Source: Schizochytrium sp. CCTCC M209059
Lineage: Eukaryota; Sar; Bigyra; Thraustochytrida; Thraustochytriidae
Direction of reading: 5' to 3'
DNA length: 36,934 bases
Assembly: GCA_000818945.1 (NCBI GenBank)
Contig: KN805439.1
Location: forward strand, 1 to 36,934
The notes beneath the pieces were generated by a model. The model worked only from the letters and a program-made list of their open reading frames with translations. It had not been told where the DNA came from and made no database searches. Numbering within the stretch: position 1 is the stretch's first letter; every line of letters begins with the position of its first letter. This document shows, in pieces, positions 17,127-26,312 of the stretch. Made by a program: the position numbers and the translations under genes.

Positions 17127-19931
17127 TCACTCTTGGTTTCCGTGCGCGTAAGCGAGCCCTTCCTCGTGCAAAGAGGCCAAAATATCAAAGTCCTCGACCT
17201 CAACGTTGCCTTCGTCAAATACTTCAAAATCAACGACGCCGACGCGAGACTCCTCCGTCTCGGGCGCGGTGTCTCCTCGATGTGTTACGGACTTTCGAGA
17301 TGCATTTGCCGATTTCGTGGTTCCTGGCACCGCAGATGCTGAAGCCTGTGCTCGCCCATTACCATATACAGACCGAACTGTTGCGACTTTGCCAGCGACA
17401 CGACTCTTGGCGCTTGCACTCTTTTTGCGTGACTTTTTTTGCGCGTGTGACTTGGCCAGACGAACAACGGGATCTTTTCGCATCGCACTGCCGGGAAGAG
17501 CGACCCTTGCTGCATCTCCGACAATCTTGTACTTGCGTCCCTCCATTTGGTGCCATTGCTTCGTGCCGTCGTCATCGTATCGGACTAGATGCATGCCAGA
17601 CTTACCGTCAAAACCCACCACAGTGACCTCGTACCACGCGTCTACTCTGCATTGGTATAGACTCAGGGTACGTCCAATGTCGCGAGCACTAAACGTGAGC
17701 TTTTCTTCGGGGGTCATGGGCTTGGTGTGCTTCTTTGGTGCGTTGGTTGTCTTCTTTGCTGTGCCCTTCTTCTTCGGAGCCCGACTCCGGAGCAGCCGCA
17801 TTGCCTCCTCAAGCTTGCGGCGTTCGCGCTGAATATCTTCGAGCTGTTGAAGTTCCGCTTGCACCTCGTCGCGCGCCTTCGCCTCTTCGGCTGCAAGCTT
17901 GCGCAGCTCTTTTGCATGGTGGTCCGCTGATGAGGTAGGTCGCGAGCTTGCGTACTCTTTGGCCGAACTTGAGCCTTCACTTGCATCCTCGGGCTTGTCC
18001 TGGGCCGGGAAAGACGAGTCCTCAGATTCGATCTTCCCATCTTGGCGACTCGTGGAAGCATTGGCGCTTCCAGCGGCAGGATTGAGCTCGTCAGTGGGTC
18101 CTTCACCTGCTGTAACATCACCACCATCATCTTCATCTTCGTCTGCGGCTTCATCTTCCTCATCCAAGTCAGGTGCTGCGTTCTCTTCGAGATCATCCTT
18201 CAAGGCGCGTGTAATGTCACTCGCCGCAGGTCCTTGGGTAACATGAAAGGTGTCATCATCAAGACCAGAGTCCATCTCTGCATCTGTCTCGTCGGCGTCT
18301 CCCGCAGCGACCGCATCAGTCTTATCCTCCTTGGGCGACCGAGAAATATCCCGCGGAGACGCTGAAGACGATGAAGCTGCACTTTCACTTTGTCTGCGTG
18401 TTTCTGTGGCTTCGATGCCTTCAACAACATCAGCAGGTGATTCTGTGGCCGTTGGAAAAGTGGATTTCGTTGGCCCACCCGCACGAAGACTGGCGTTTTC
18501 GGCAAGCAGGCTTTCGACCTGCTTCCGTAAAATCGCGTTTTCGGCACGAAGTTCTTCGAGGGGTTCAGACGAAGCTTCACTCTGTTCGCGCAGCAGACGA
18601 CGCAAACGCGCGATCTCGGTTTGCGCACGGGCGAGCAAAATGGAGTCATCTACAACCTCATTTGCCTTGACGTGGACCATGACTTGCTTGGCTCGATCTG
18701 CGAATTGCAGCGTAGACACAGACTCCTCCGTGCAGTCCGCGGCCGGGGAAAGTGTGCAGATGATGGTGGTTCGTGTGTTGCCACCCAAGCTGTCTTGGAG
18801 GAGTCGGGTGAGCTGGGAGTCGCGATAGGGAACATGGGGTCGATTTTTCTCGCCGAGCGCCTGTACGACGTTTCCAAGGTGCGAGAGACTCTTGTTGATA
18901 CGTGCCATTTCCTTGAGGTGTTTTTCTGACATGGGCTGATCTGCCTCCCATTTCTCTGACCCAGCAAGATCTACAAAGTTAAGCTTGGCTGACCGCAACA
19001 CGCGCGAGTCGGAAATGCCCCCGAGCTGCTCTTCTGTTTCCACGCGGAGCTGCAGAATTGCGTGACTGCGACTACTCGCTTGGTTGTACGAGGTTGCGCG
19101 AATTGCGCGACTCCGTGCGCCGCGCTGAAGAACCTCGAGAACGTCATTGAGGCCCGAAACTCGAATCTCCGATAATCCCTGCACGTAGATTTGCTTCTTC
19201 TTGGTGACGCGGATCTTGAGCGGAAACTGCCGCTTTTGGTCTTGCAGGAGATCGTAGAGATTTTCATTGTATATTTGAAGGTACGAGCAGTACACCGTGC
19301 TTGAGACAAGTTTGGTTTGGCTGTCATCTTCTTCTGGAACCTCTGGGTTCTCAGGGGATTCTTCATCGCGTTTTTCCTCGAGAATGTCGAACAGCTGGGT
19401 GACTGCGCGAGGGATGACTCCCCGCTTTGATGTGTCAAATGGTTTCTCGTTGGCAGCGCCTTCGCCGCGGGTTGTTGCAGCGCGCTGGGTTTCAGGGCCT
19501 TCGCCTAAGATCGTAAAGGTTTTCCCAGTGCCGGTTTGTCCATAGGCAAAAACGGTGCAGTTGATACCTTCCACGACGGATCGTACAGAAGGTGCGACCG
19601 TGCCAATATAGACATCTTCTTGCGTTGCTGATGGACCAAAGACCTTGTCGTATCCGCAGCTCAGATTCCGCTCTTTGAATCGATGTTTGCGCTGCCGCGT
19701 CGTGAGTCCGTGTCTGCTGCTTTCCTCGCCACGCTCCGTGGTCTCGGCCCCGAGCTCCGAGCTGGACGCATCGTCGTGCATCAGGTCTGAGTTGCACACA
19801 TGCACCGTGGCGGTCTCCTCTTCTACGGAGACGACGCTCCGGCTTCGGTTCTTGCCAGCGCCACGAAGCTGTTCTCTCCCGACCATGGGTCGAACGCGGA
19901 TGGCCACCTGCACGGCCTCATGGCGCGACAT
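17127..19931 (-). CDS. N-terminal-motor kinesin with Tudor-like C-terminal segment, 934 aa
   Basis: Microtubule motor ATPase. The motor domain occupies about 6-420, with P-loop GQTGTGKT (131-138), switch I NQASSRSHA (283-291), switch II DLAGSE (321-326) and the microtubule-binding HVPYRDSQLTRLLQDSLGGN. It has two charged insertions, about 50-85 (acidic/Ser-rich) and 145-205 (Glu/Pro-rich). A coiled coil follows at about 430-485, so this is a plus-end-type arrangement by position, but I could not place it in a numbered kinesin family. A long acidic Ser/Asp/Glu region (about 490-690) precedes a second coiled coil (about 690-745), and residues about 751-805 resemble a Tudor-type barrel (DAWYEVTVVGFDGKSG..LVRYDDDG). 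The tail is basic. Start ATG 19931 has A at -3 (ACCATG). Divergent from the TMEM131-like gene. Confidence 0.94.
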   Translation of the reverse strand: MSRHEAVQVAIRVRPMVGREQLRGAGKNRSRSVVSVEEETATVHVCNSDLMHDDASSSELGAETTERGEESSRHGLTTRQRKHRFKERNLSCGYDKVFGPSATQEDVYIGTVAPSVRSVVEGINCTVFAYGQTGTGKTFTILGEGPETQRAATTRGEGAANEKPFDTSKRGVIPRAVTQLFDILEEKRDEESPENPEVPEEDDSQTKLVSSTVYCSYLQIYNENLYDLLQDQKRQFPLKIRVTKKKQIYVQGLSEIRVSGLNDVLEVLQRGARSRAIRATSYNQASSRSHAILQLRVETEEQLGGISDSRVLRSAKLNFVDLAGSEKWEADQPMSEKHLKEMARINKSLSHLGNVVQALGEKNRPHVPYRDSQLTRLLQDSLGGNTRTTIICTLSPAADCTEESVSTLQFADRAKQVMVHVKANEVVDDSILLARAQTEIARLRRLLREQSEASSEPLEELRAENAILRKQVESLLAENASLRAGGPTKSTFPTATESPADVVEGIEATETRRQSESAASSSSASPRDISRSPKEDKTDAVAAGDADETDAEMDSGLDDDTFHVTQGPAASDITRALKDDLEENAAPDLDEEDEAADEDEDDGGDVTAGEGPTDELNPAAGSANASTSRQDGKIESEDSSFPAQDKPEDASEGSSSAKEYASSRPTSSADHHAKELRKLAAEEAKARDEVQAELQQLEDIQRERRKLEEAMRLLRSRAPKKKGTAKKTTNAPKKHTKPMTPEEKLTFSARDIGRTLSLYQCRVDAWYEVTVVGFDGKSGMHLVRYDDDGTKQWHQMEGRKYKIVGDAARVALPGSAMRKDPVVRLAKSHAQKKSRKKSASAKSRVAGKVATVRSVYGNGRAQASASAVPGTTKSANASRKSVTHRGDTAPETEESRVGVVDFEVFDEGNVEVEDFDILASLHEEGLAYAHGNQE

Positions 19932-20656
19932 GGTTTCCGCGCCGTCGCGTCAAGCAGCTTGTCAAGCTCGGGTACTCTTTCTGCGCACGCAGCGATCGCT
20001 CGGGACATGCGCGACGTGCGCTAAAAGGAAGCAAGCAGACTAACCAAGCTAACCTGCAAACAAACGCTACCCTGCTAGCAGCAGCTGATCCTGCGAGAAA
20101 CACAAAATCAGCAAACGGGTCCCGGGTGAACCGGCGATAGACAGGAAGGAGATAAAGATGTTAAACGGAGCTTTCACTTTTTCCTGTGCATCAATATTAT
20201 GCCTTTTTTCGCCCAAGAAACTTGAACCCAGGTGGGCGGGAGGATAGCTAACTAGCTCGCTAGCTATGCTAGCTTCTCTGGCAAGTTCACATGAATAAGG
20301 CCAAAGAGACCTATCCGTTAGAGTCTAAACGTTCTAGATGTTCTGCAAAATATTCCATAAGTTTCAAAAGAGCTGATCTCGATATCGCCGGGGCGGTGCG
20401 GCCTCAAGTGAACTATGCAAAGCTAAAAGTGCATAACGCGCAAATAGCCGACTTGCGCGAGCGGCCACAGGCGAACCCGGACCGCGTTGGAGCGTGGCGG
20501 AGCAAACAAATGAAGAATAAATGCGCGGAAGTGGGCTATGGGCAGCAGTGCAAGATGCGTCGTCATGAGTTGAGCCTGGCTGGCCTGTCTTTCATTCATT
20601 CATTCATTTCTTTCTTCACCAAAATTCGAATCGGGAGCGACCCGCACGGCGCGAGC
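19932..20656. other. divergent intergenic region, kinesin / TMEM131-like
   Basis: About 725 bp lie between the two start codons. The TMEM131 frame stays open back to an ATG at 20291, but that extension (122 residues) lacks any domain and would bury a clear signal peptide, so I treat it as 5' UTR. Visible elements: a GCTAGC-type palindrome cluster at 20245-20275, one ACTTGCGCG at 20451-20459 that forms an inverted repeat with CGCGCAA at 20438, and CATTCATTCATTCATT at about 20591-20608. Confidence 0.5.
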
Positions 20657-23600
20657 ATGCGCGCGCGCGCGGCGGGCTGGGTCGCGGGCGTGCTCGCCGC
20701 GGCCCTTCTCGGCAGCGGCGGAGGCTGCGGTAAAAGCGTCTGCGCGGCCGCCCTGGACGAGGTAGACACAGCCCAGCGGTGGGCCGAGCCTGGGCTCGTC
20801 GAGGGACAGCCGCAGCACCTGCCGCTGCACCCGGACCCCTCGACAGGCGACGCGTTCGTGGAGAACGTGCGCGGGGCGGTGCACGAGGATGAGGAGGACC
20901 AGATCGACGACACGATCCATAGCGATGGCTACATGGAGGCGTTCCAGACCAACGCGCTTAGCTTGAGCGCTGGGAACCTGGACTTTGGCGAGGTCGAGCT
21001 CGGTGAACCGGTGGTCCAAACCCTGCTTTTGCGATACGAGGCCGCGCGTGGAGAGCGCGGAGCCAGACCACAAAGGGCCGTGGAACTCGTCGGCTGGGAT
21101 GCCACGGACCCCCAGGTCCAAGTTCCCATGTTTTCGCGGCGCATTCTGCGCGCGGGCGAGCAGGTCCAGGTACTTGTGTCGTTATCACCTTGGCGCATCG
21201 GTGAGCTCGAGTCAGCGCTCTTCCTGACCACCTCGGAGGGAAGGTTTCTCGTGCGCGTTCGGGCCAGTGCTGTAGCAAGCCGATTCCGTTTGCAACCTTT
21301 GGTAGGCGCGCGGATTGGAATGCATGTAGTTTGGCGCCCTGCGCTGGAAATTTACAATCCCGACCCAAACACAGCCCTCGAAATCACACAAGTCTTTACT
21401 ACAGAAGGCTATCTGCATTTACGCATTGACGAAGGCGCCAATTGGACTGTCCCGCCTCTGCAGACTCGCCAACTGGCCCGAATCTCTTTTCAGTCGCCTG
21501 TGCCGGGGATCTATCGAGGTTTTGTTCGCATCAAGCTCGCAGGTAAATCACAGCCGCAGTTATTGATCCCGGTCAATGTTGAGGTCTTACCGGGCGCGGT
21601 ACTTGCAGATCCCGCAGAGATATCATTTGGCATGCTAGTTCGGCAAAACGCGTCTTCACCCTTTACTCTACCAGGGCCTCGCGCTGTACAACTCTTGGGA
21701 TTGCATAACTATGGGCCTATTCCCGTGGAGATTTCTGATATTTCCGCGGTAGTGTATCGTACTGCGCCACTTTCGTATGGCGTGCTTGGGAGAGACAGCA
21801 TTGCATTATCAGCAAAGCAGCTTCCCAGTCAGCTGGAACCGAGGGCTTGGGACCCTGATGCCGTACGTGTGGCTCTCACCGAAGTTGTAGAGATGGATGG
21901 AGAACTGCGTGGCGAAATTGTCGTCCGCTTCGCCGCTGTGTCTCAGCAGGGTCCATCTTCGCAACAGTCGCCGCACGCATTCCCATTGCTGCCAGCGCGC
22001 GTTCCTATCAAAGCTTCGTTGCGAACGGGCAGCATCGAGACGCGCCCAGCAATGTATCTAATTCGATATCCGGATCCCAAAGAACCACAGCCGTTGCAGA
22101 CTTGGAACGCCTTTGCCGAGCCCATCGTAATTCTGGGCGTGCACATTGTCGGTGCCCTGGAGATGTTGCAGGACAAGGATCTTTTCGAGAGTTATCGCCA
22201 GCATGACGAGGATAGGGTGGATGGTTCTGGATTCCACAAGGATCCCTTTTCGTCTCCCTGTCACGGTCCTTTGGCGGCAAACCGCGTCGATTCGCAGTTT
22301 GCGTGGTTCCGCTTCAAAGATGAGTGGGATCCAAGTCGGCTCGTCGGAACCGTGGTTGCCGCCGGCGAGCCTTTGCCGGAAATTCCGTTGCTGGCGGCAC
22401 GCGTGAACGAATTGTCGCGGGATGACGTCCATTGTCGGTCAAGAGCTGACAAGACTCGCGCTGTGGTCATCGAGACCAATGTGACGCGCTTGCAGGTGCC
22501 TGTCCATCTCTATCATGGCCGCGTGCGCGCGTCTGCGGTTCGCCTCCCAGACATGAGTGTCTTAACGCCTGGATCCTGGGATCGCATCGATATTCGTCTG
22601 GGGTCCTGCGCCCTTGACTCTCGCACGCAAGTTCGACTGTATTTGTCCAACGAAAATGCAGTGCCAATCCACGTTCGAAGGCTGGAACAAATCGATGCAG
22701 GATCTTCAGACAGTGTCGTTCGTCTTTCGCAGGGAGCTTCTTTCCCGGAAACGCTCAAACCGTATGCTGTGGACCATGTGGATTTGGATATTCTCTTGCA
22801 CCGTGAGTTTTTAGCGCCTGGCACCATGCACGTCGCTGAAACGTGGATTTTGCGCACAAGTCAAGGTTTCGCAATGAGCATTGTCATCGAGGCTGATATC
22901 GTGCCGGGTGACCTCCTGCTAAGTCTTCCGGCACCCATTGAGGTGACAGAAGTTGTTTTGGGCGACGAAGCACGTTTTGGGCCTGTCGAGATCGAGAGTA
23001 CCTTTAATGTCTCTGTCGCCGTCGAGTGGGATCAAATGAATGATCCGCGTGTACATCTCACTGGATTGCATCGTCTCACGCTTGCTCCTTTTTCGACAAC
23101 GTCTCTTGGAGATCTCGTAATTGATATGAGCAGATGCACAGATCCGGAACGGGGAGCTTATTTGGGCGACACAACGTGCGAGTCCCTTTTGCAGCGGTGT
23201 GCCGAGGCGCCGGGCCAATCACAGCGTGTACATTTCCGTCCAGAGGTCTTTGTGGTGTCGAATTTGACCGGCCTTCGCTTCGCTCTCCCGGTAAGTGTCG
23301 ATCGTGTTCAATGCCCCAAGCTGCCCGCCACGGACTTGCACTTTGCGTCCACAATGATTGGAGCACGCAGGACAAGACGGCTGCGCGTGTTTAATCCATC
23401 GCGTCAACGTCCCATGGAAGCCCGCCTTGACAGTATTACTGTCGCGAAGGGCTCCGCTCTTTGTCGGGGGGAGAAAAAACCTCTGCCCTTTAGTCTCGCT
23501 GCGAACGCGTCGAGCGAGGCGTTTGTAATTCCGCCGCAGGAATTTGCGGATCTTGGTCCAATTTATTTCTCGCCACGAGCGGTGCACGCCCGCGATGGCT

Positions 23601-26161
23601 CGCTGTCTGCCACCGTTCGGCTCGAGACTAATTTTACTGGGCCCATTTCGATCCCGGTGACCGGCCAAGGGATCATCGCACCCTTGCACATGTCATTTGT
23701 CCAGAAAGCGAACGAAAGTGCGCTCTCGGCCGTGCCAAGGGTGACGAACCCGCTCGCTGATGCTCTTGATGCGGAGAGCTGCGAAACTTTGCATGTGGTC
23801 ATGCAAGCTTGCGACGAAAGCCCCTGCGCCCAGGACTTCACTGTTGGTGAAGTCTCGAAGAACTCGATTGGTTTGCACACGGTGCAGCAAGCAATCCTAT
23901 GGAGTTCGGGGAGAGAGGAGATCAGTATCGCAAGCGTACGCGTGCAGTCTCGCACGCCAACGTTGCTGGCCCACGCAAGACATGCAGGTGCGTTTCCGAG
24001 ACGTCTCAAGCCCGGAAACTCGATTACATTCGACCTCGAGCTTACCATAGATTGCAGCGTTGCTCACGCAGGTGGAGTTGTGGAAGTCGCGGTCAACAAA
24101 GAGCAGAAGCACACATTCGGCGTCGCACTTGCAATTAACAAGGATCTCTTGGCTGAATGTAGAGCCACTCAGCATCGTCTATACTGGGAGGACACTTCTC
24201 GTTGGATGCAGTCTTCTTTGGAGGACACTTGGTTCGTACGTATCGCGCTGCTCGCTATCTTTCTTGCTGTCTTTTTCGTTCTTCCAAAACGTTATTACAG
24301 CCCGGTAGGGTTGAAAGGTCTTGCGGCTCTGGCTCCAGCAAAGCTTGAAGAGGAAGAAGAGTGGAAGAAAGAAGAGGAAGAGGAAGAAAAAGACATTGCA
24401 AGTATGTCTGTCTCAGCAACCAAGCCTCAAAAGCCTCTTACCGCAGATCCCGGCCAATCAGCAACGGAGTTGAAGGAGAATACGCCGTCACAGGCAAATG
24501 CAAATGGCCTAGAGAGTTGCAAAGATGACGGTTCAACAGCTCAGGAAGAAGGCTCTGGTACTGTCATCGAAACAGATTTGATGGCCAAGATCGAGGAGGA
24601 GGTGAGCGGCGACGAGTACATTGCGCCAAAATATTCCAAGGATCATTTATCAACCCCCGACTCGCGAAGTTCGCGAAAATCGTTCTCGGGCTCGGTTCAC
24701 AGCACCCCGGTCAAGCTTTTGCGACCTGAAGATATTTGTCTGCGTGCCTCACCGGACGGGAGATCCGAAGCCTTAGCGACGCCACTTTCGCATGCTTCCG
24801 ACGGATCGATATTCTCTTTTGCAAGTGATCATGTCGCGGATTCGAGAGCCGGGGACGATCTGTCGTTGTCACACGGCCCAGGGGATGAAGCGGGACTGCA
24901 AGCTGGTGACATGGCACGCGGCACGAGTCGAGCAAAGGGCTCATCTTCGGCAGTGCTCGAGGCCCCGTCTCTGCGACGTCGTGACAACAAGTCTGCCCAG
25001 GCAAGCGCGAACGGCCCAAAGCCGCATGCCGCTTCGGAGGGGAAAAAGTGGCCCTCGCCATCGGTACCAACAGGCAATACAAGAGCGCGGACAAGGTCTC
25101 GTGGGAAAATTGGCGTAAGCGGTGGCGGCGACGACGCGGGTGTGCGCCGGCCTTTGCAAGCTCCATGGAAGAAGCCACAGGCACCCACTCATGCCGAGCA
25201 CGCTGAACCTTTCGAGGATTTGACTCGACTTGCGCCTCGTTTATCGGGTAGACCGCCGCTTGCGCCTTCTTTTACGCCCAACCACAGAACTGGTGGGGAC
25301 ACAGGCGGAGGTGGCGACAGTGGTCGCGGCCGTGGGAATGCCTGGAACAAGGCATCACCATCACCATCTGCCTTGCACGGCTCAAGTGGAGGCGCAGAAG
25401 GTGCTTCTTGGAGACGTCGACCGCGACGACCCTCGTTGGGCCGCGGCAATGGCCGCGCTACAAAGTCGTCATTGGCGCACGGAAACGCCAAGTCACTCGA
25501 ACATGCCTTGCATGACGTGACGCCATCTCGGAAACACGAAAGTGACGGCACGCCGTCACGTCGACCCGAGAGTACAAAGCATCGTGGTCTGAATTCCATG
25601 GGCAGCGCTGAGAGTAGTCGAAGTCTAGGTAGTACTTCAAGCTCGGACAGCAGTACGGGAGCATTGTCTCAGGGCTTGCCGAAAGATCAGGAATCGAGCC
25701 CATCTCTCGGCCCAGCTAGCTTTTTCGGGCCTCAGCTATTACCGAGTTTTCGTATGGACACATCAGCGCCGACGGACCCGTTTGGTACTACCTCTTACTT
25801 TTTGCCATCGAACGCGTCTCCGCGGGGAAATGCAGGCGGAGGAGATCTCAAGGAAGACGACCGTCTTGGTTTGCCCGATTTTTCATCGGTTGAGAAGCAC
25901 GATGACCGTCTTGGCTTACCCGATTTTTCTTCGGTAGCTCGCGACGTCACGCCGTGGTCAAGCCTAAGTCAACCTGTGCTCCCGCCTCCCCCCATGCCGC
26001 CCCCTGGCATGGAGCATTTTGCTCCACGCAGAGATCATGTGCGTCTTTCGTCGGATGATGAAGCCGAAGCCAGCGCAACACTGACAGGGCCGGCCCATCG
26101 AGGCAACGATGAGGAAGATGACGAACCTTTTGGCATCCTCCGTGCCCTCTCTTTACAGTAG
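20657..26161 (+). CDS. TMEM131-family type I membrane protein, 1834 aa
   Basis: In animals TMEM131 is an ER/Golgi membrane protein that helps secretory cargo such as procollagen leave the ER with TRAPP. The start was set at 20657 because the following residues (RARAAGWVAGVLAAALLG) form a signal peptide. The lumenal part (to about 1190) has repeated PapD-like/ASH-type beta domains: NLDFGEVELGE near 105, AEISFGMLVRQ near 319 and TDLHFASTMIG near 893. The block FRLQPLVGARI...YNPDPNTALEITQV, then QLLIPVNVEV and RLQVPVHLYHGRV, follow vertebrate TMEM131 closely as remembered. One transmembrane helix lies at about 1192-1214 (WFVRIALLAIFLAVFFVLP), then an acidic coiled stretch and a roughly 600-residue disordered cytosolic tail with a 15-residue tandem repeat (DDRLGLPDFSSV twice, 25856-25936). 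Length is close to human TMEM131. Convergent with the channel gene, 151 bp apart. Confidence 0.87.
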   Translation: MRARAAGWVAGVLAAALLGSGGGCGKSVCAAALDEVDTAQRWAEPGLVEGQPQHLPLHPDPSTGDAFVENVRGAVHEDEEDQIDDTIHSDGYMEAFQTNALSLSAGNLDFGEVELGEPVVQTLLLRYEAARGERGARPQRAVELVGWDATDPQVQVPMFSRRILRAGEQVQVLVSLSPWRIGELESALFLTTSEGRFLVRVRASAVASRFRLQPLVGARIGMHVVWRPALEIYNPDPNTALEITQVFTTEGYLHLRIDEGANWTVPPLQTRQLARISFQSPVPGIYRGFVRIKLAGKSQPQLLIPVNVEVLPGAVLADPAEISFGMLVRQNASSPFTLPGPRAVQLLGLHNYGPIPVEISDISAVVYRTAPLSYGVLGRDSIALSAKQLPSQLEPRAWDPDAVRVALTEVVEMDGELRGEIVVRFAAVSQQGPSSQQSPHAFPLLPARVPIKASLRTGSIETRPAMYLIRYPDPKEPQPLQTWNAFAEPIVILGVHIVGALEMLQDKDLFESYRQHDEDRVDGSGFHKDPFSSPCHGPLAANRVDSQFAWFRFKDEWDPSRLVGTVVAAGEPLPEIPLLAARVNELSRDDVHCRSRADKTRAVVIETNVTRLQVPVHLYHGRVRASAVRLPDMSVLTPGSWDRIDIRLGSCALDSRTQVRLYLSNENAVPIHVRRLEQIDAGSSDSVVRLSQGASFPETLKPYAVDHVDLDILLHREFLAPGTMHVAETWILRTSQGFAMSIVIEADIVPGDLLLSLPAPIEVTEVVLGDEARFGPVEIESTFNVSVAVEWDQMNDPRVHLTGLHRLTLAPFSTTSLGDLVIDMSRCTDPERGAYLGDTTCESLLQRCAEAPGQSQRVHFRPEVFVVSNLTGLRFALPVSVDRVQCPKLPATDLHFASTMIGARRTRRLRVFNPSRQRPMEARLDSITVAKGSALCRGEKKPLPFSLAANASSEAFVIPPQEFADLGPIYFSPRAVHARDGSLSATVRLETNFTGPISIPVTGQGIIAPLHMSFVQKANESALSAVPRVTNPLADALDAESCETLHVVMQACDESPCAQDFTVGEVSKNSIGLHTVQQAILWSSGREEISIASVRVQSRTPTLLAHARHAGAFPRRLKPGNSITFDLELTIDCSVAHAGGVVEVAVNKEQKHTFGVALAINKDLLAECRATQHRLYWEDTSRWMQSSLEDTWFVRIALLAIFLAVFFVLPKRYYSPVGLKGLAALAPAKLEEEEEWKKEEEEEEKDIASMSVSATKPQKPLTADPGQSATELKENTPSQANANGLESCKDDGSTAQEEGSGTVIETDLMAKIEEEVSGDEYIAPKYSKDHLSTPDSRSSRKSFSGSVHSTPVKLLRPEDICLRASPDGRSEALATPLSHASDGSIFSFASDHVADSRAGDDLSLSHGPGDEAGLQAGDMARGTSRAKGSSSAVLEAPSLRRRDNKSAQASANGPKPHAASEGKKWPSPSVPTGNTRARTRSRGKIGVSGGGDDAGVRRPLQAPWKKPQAPTHAEHAEPFEDLTRLAPRLSGRPPLAPSFTPNHRTGGDTGGGGDSGRGRGNAWNKASPSPSALHGSSGGAEGASWRRRPRRPSLGRGNGRATKSSLAHGNAKSLEHALHDVTPSRKHESDGTPSRRPESTKHRGLNSMGSAESSRSLGSTSSSDSSTGALSQGLPKDQESSPSLGPASFFGPQLLPSFRMDTSAPTDPFGTTSYFLPSNASPRGNAGGGDLKEDDRLGLPDFSSVEKHDDRLGLPDFSSVARDVTPWSSLSQPVLPPPPMPPPGMEHFAPRRDHVRLSSDDEAEASATLTGPAHRGNDEEDDEPFGILRALSLQ
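25856..25936 (+). repeat. in-frame 45-bp tandem duplication in the TMEM131-like tail
   Basis: Two in-frame copies of a 45-bp unit encode DDRLGLPDFSSV followed by three variable residues; the second copy is slightly incomplete. Synonymous differences between copies (for example GGTTTG versus GGCTTA) with identical residues suggest the peptide is under constraint. Confidence 0.85.
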
Positions 26162-26312
26162 AGAAACTCCAGGTTTTTAGAAACTTACTACAAACAACAA
26201 GGCTATCTTTCCATTCCCTATTTCTGGCTTGGCCTGGAAACATGCTGGTCAAGAGGTATATACTTTCCGCAGAGCAGAGCACAATGAAGAAGAACAGACA
26301 ATTCCAAAGTCC

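Noticed and set aside
20625..20645. AATTCGAATCGG resembling a tRNA T-loop
   Set aside because: No matching acceptor, D or anticodon stems could be found around it.
20291..20656. ATG at 20291 as the TMEM131 start
   Set aside because: It would place 122 non-conserved residues before a clear signal peptide; simple CATT repeats and intergenic composition argue for UTR.
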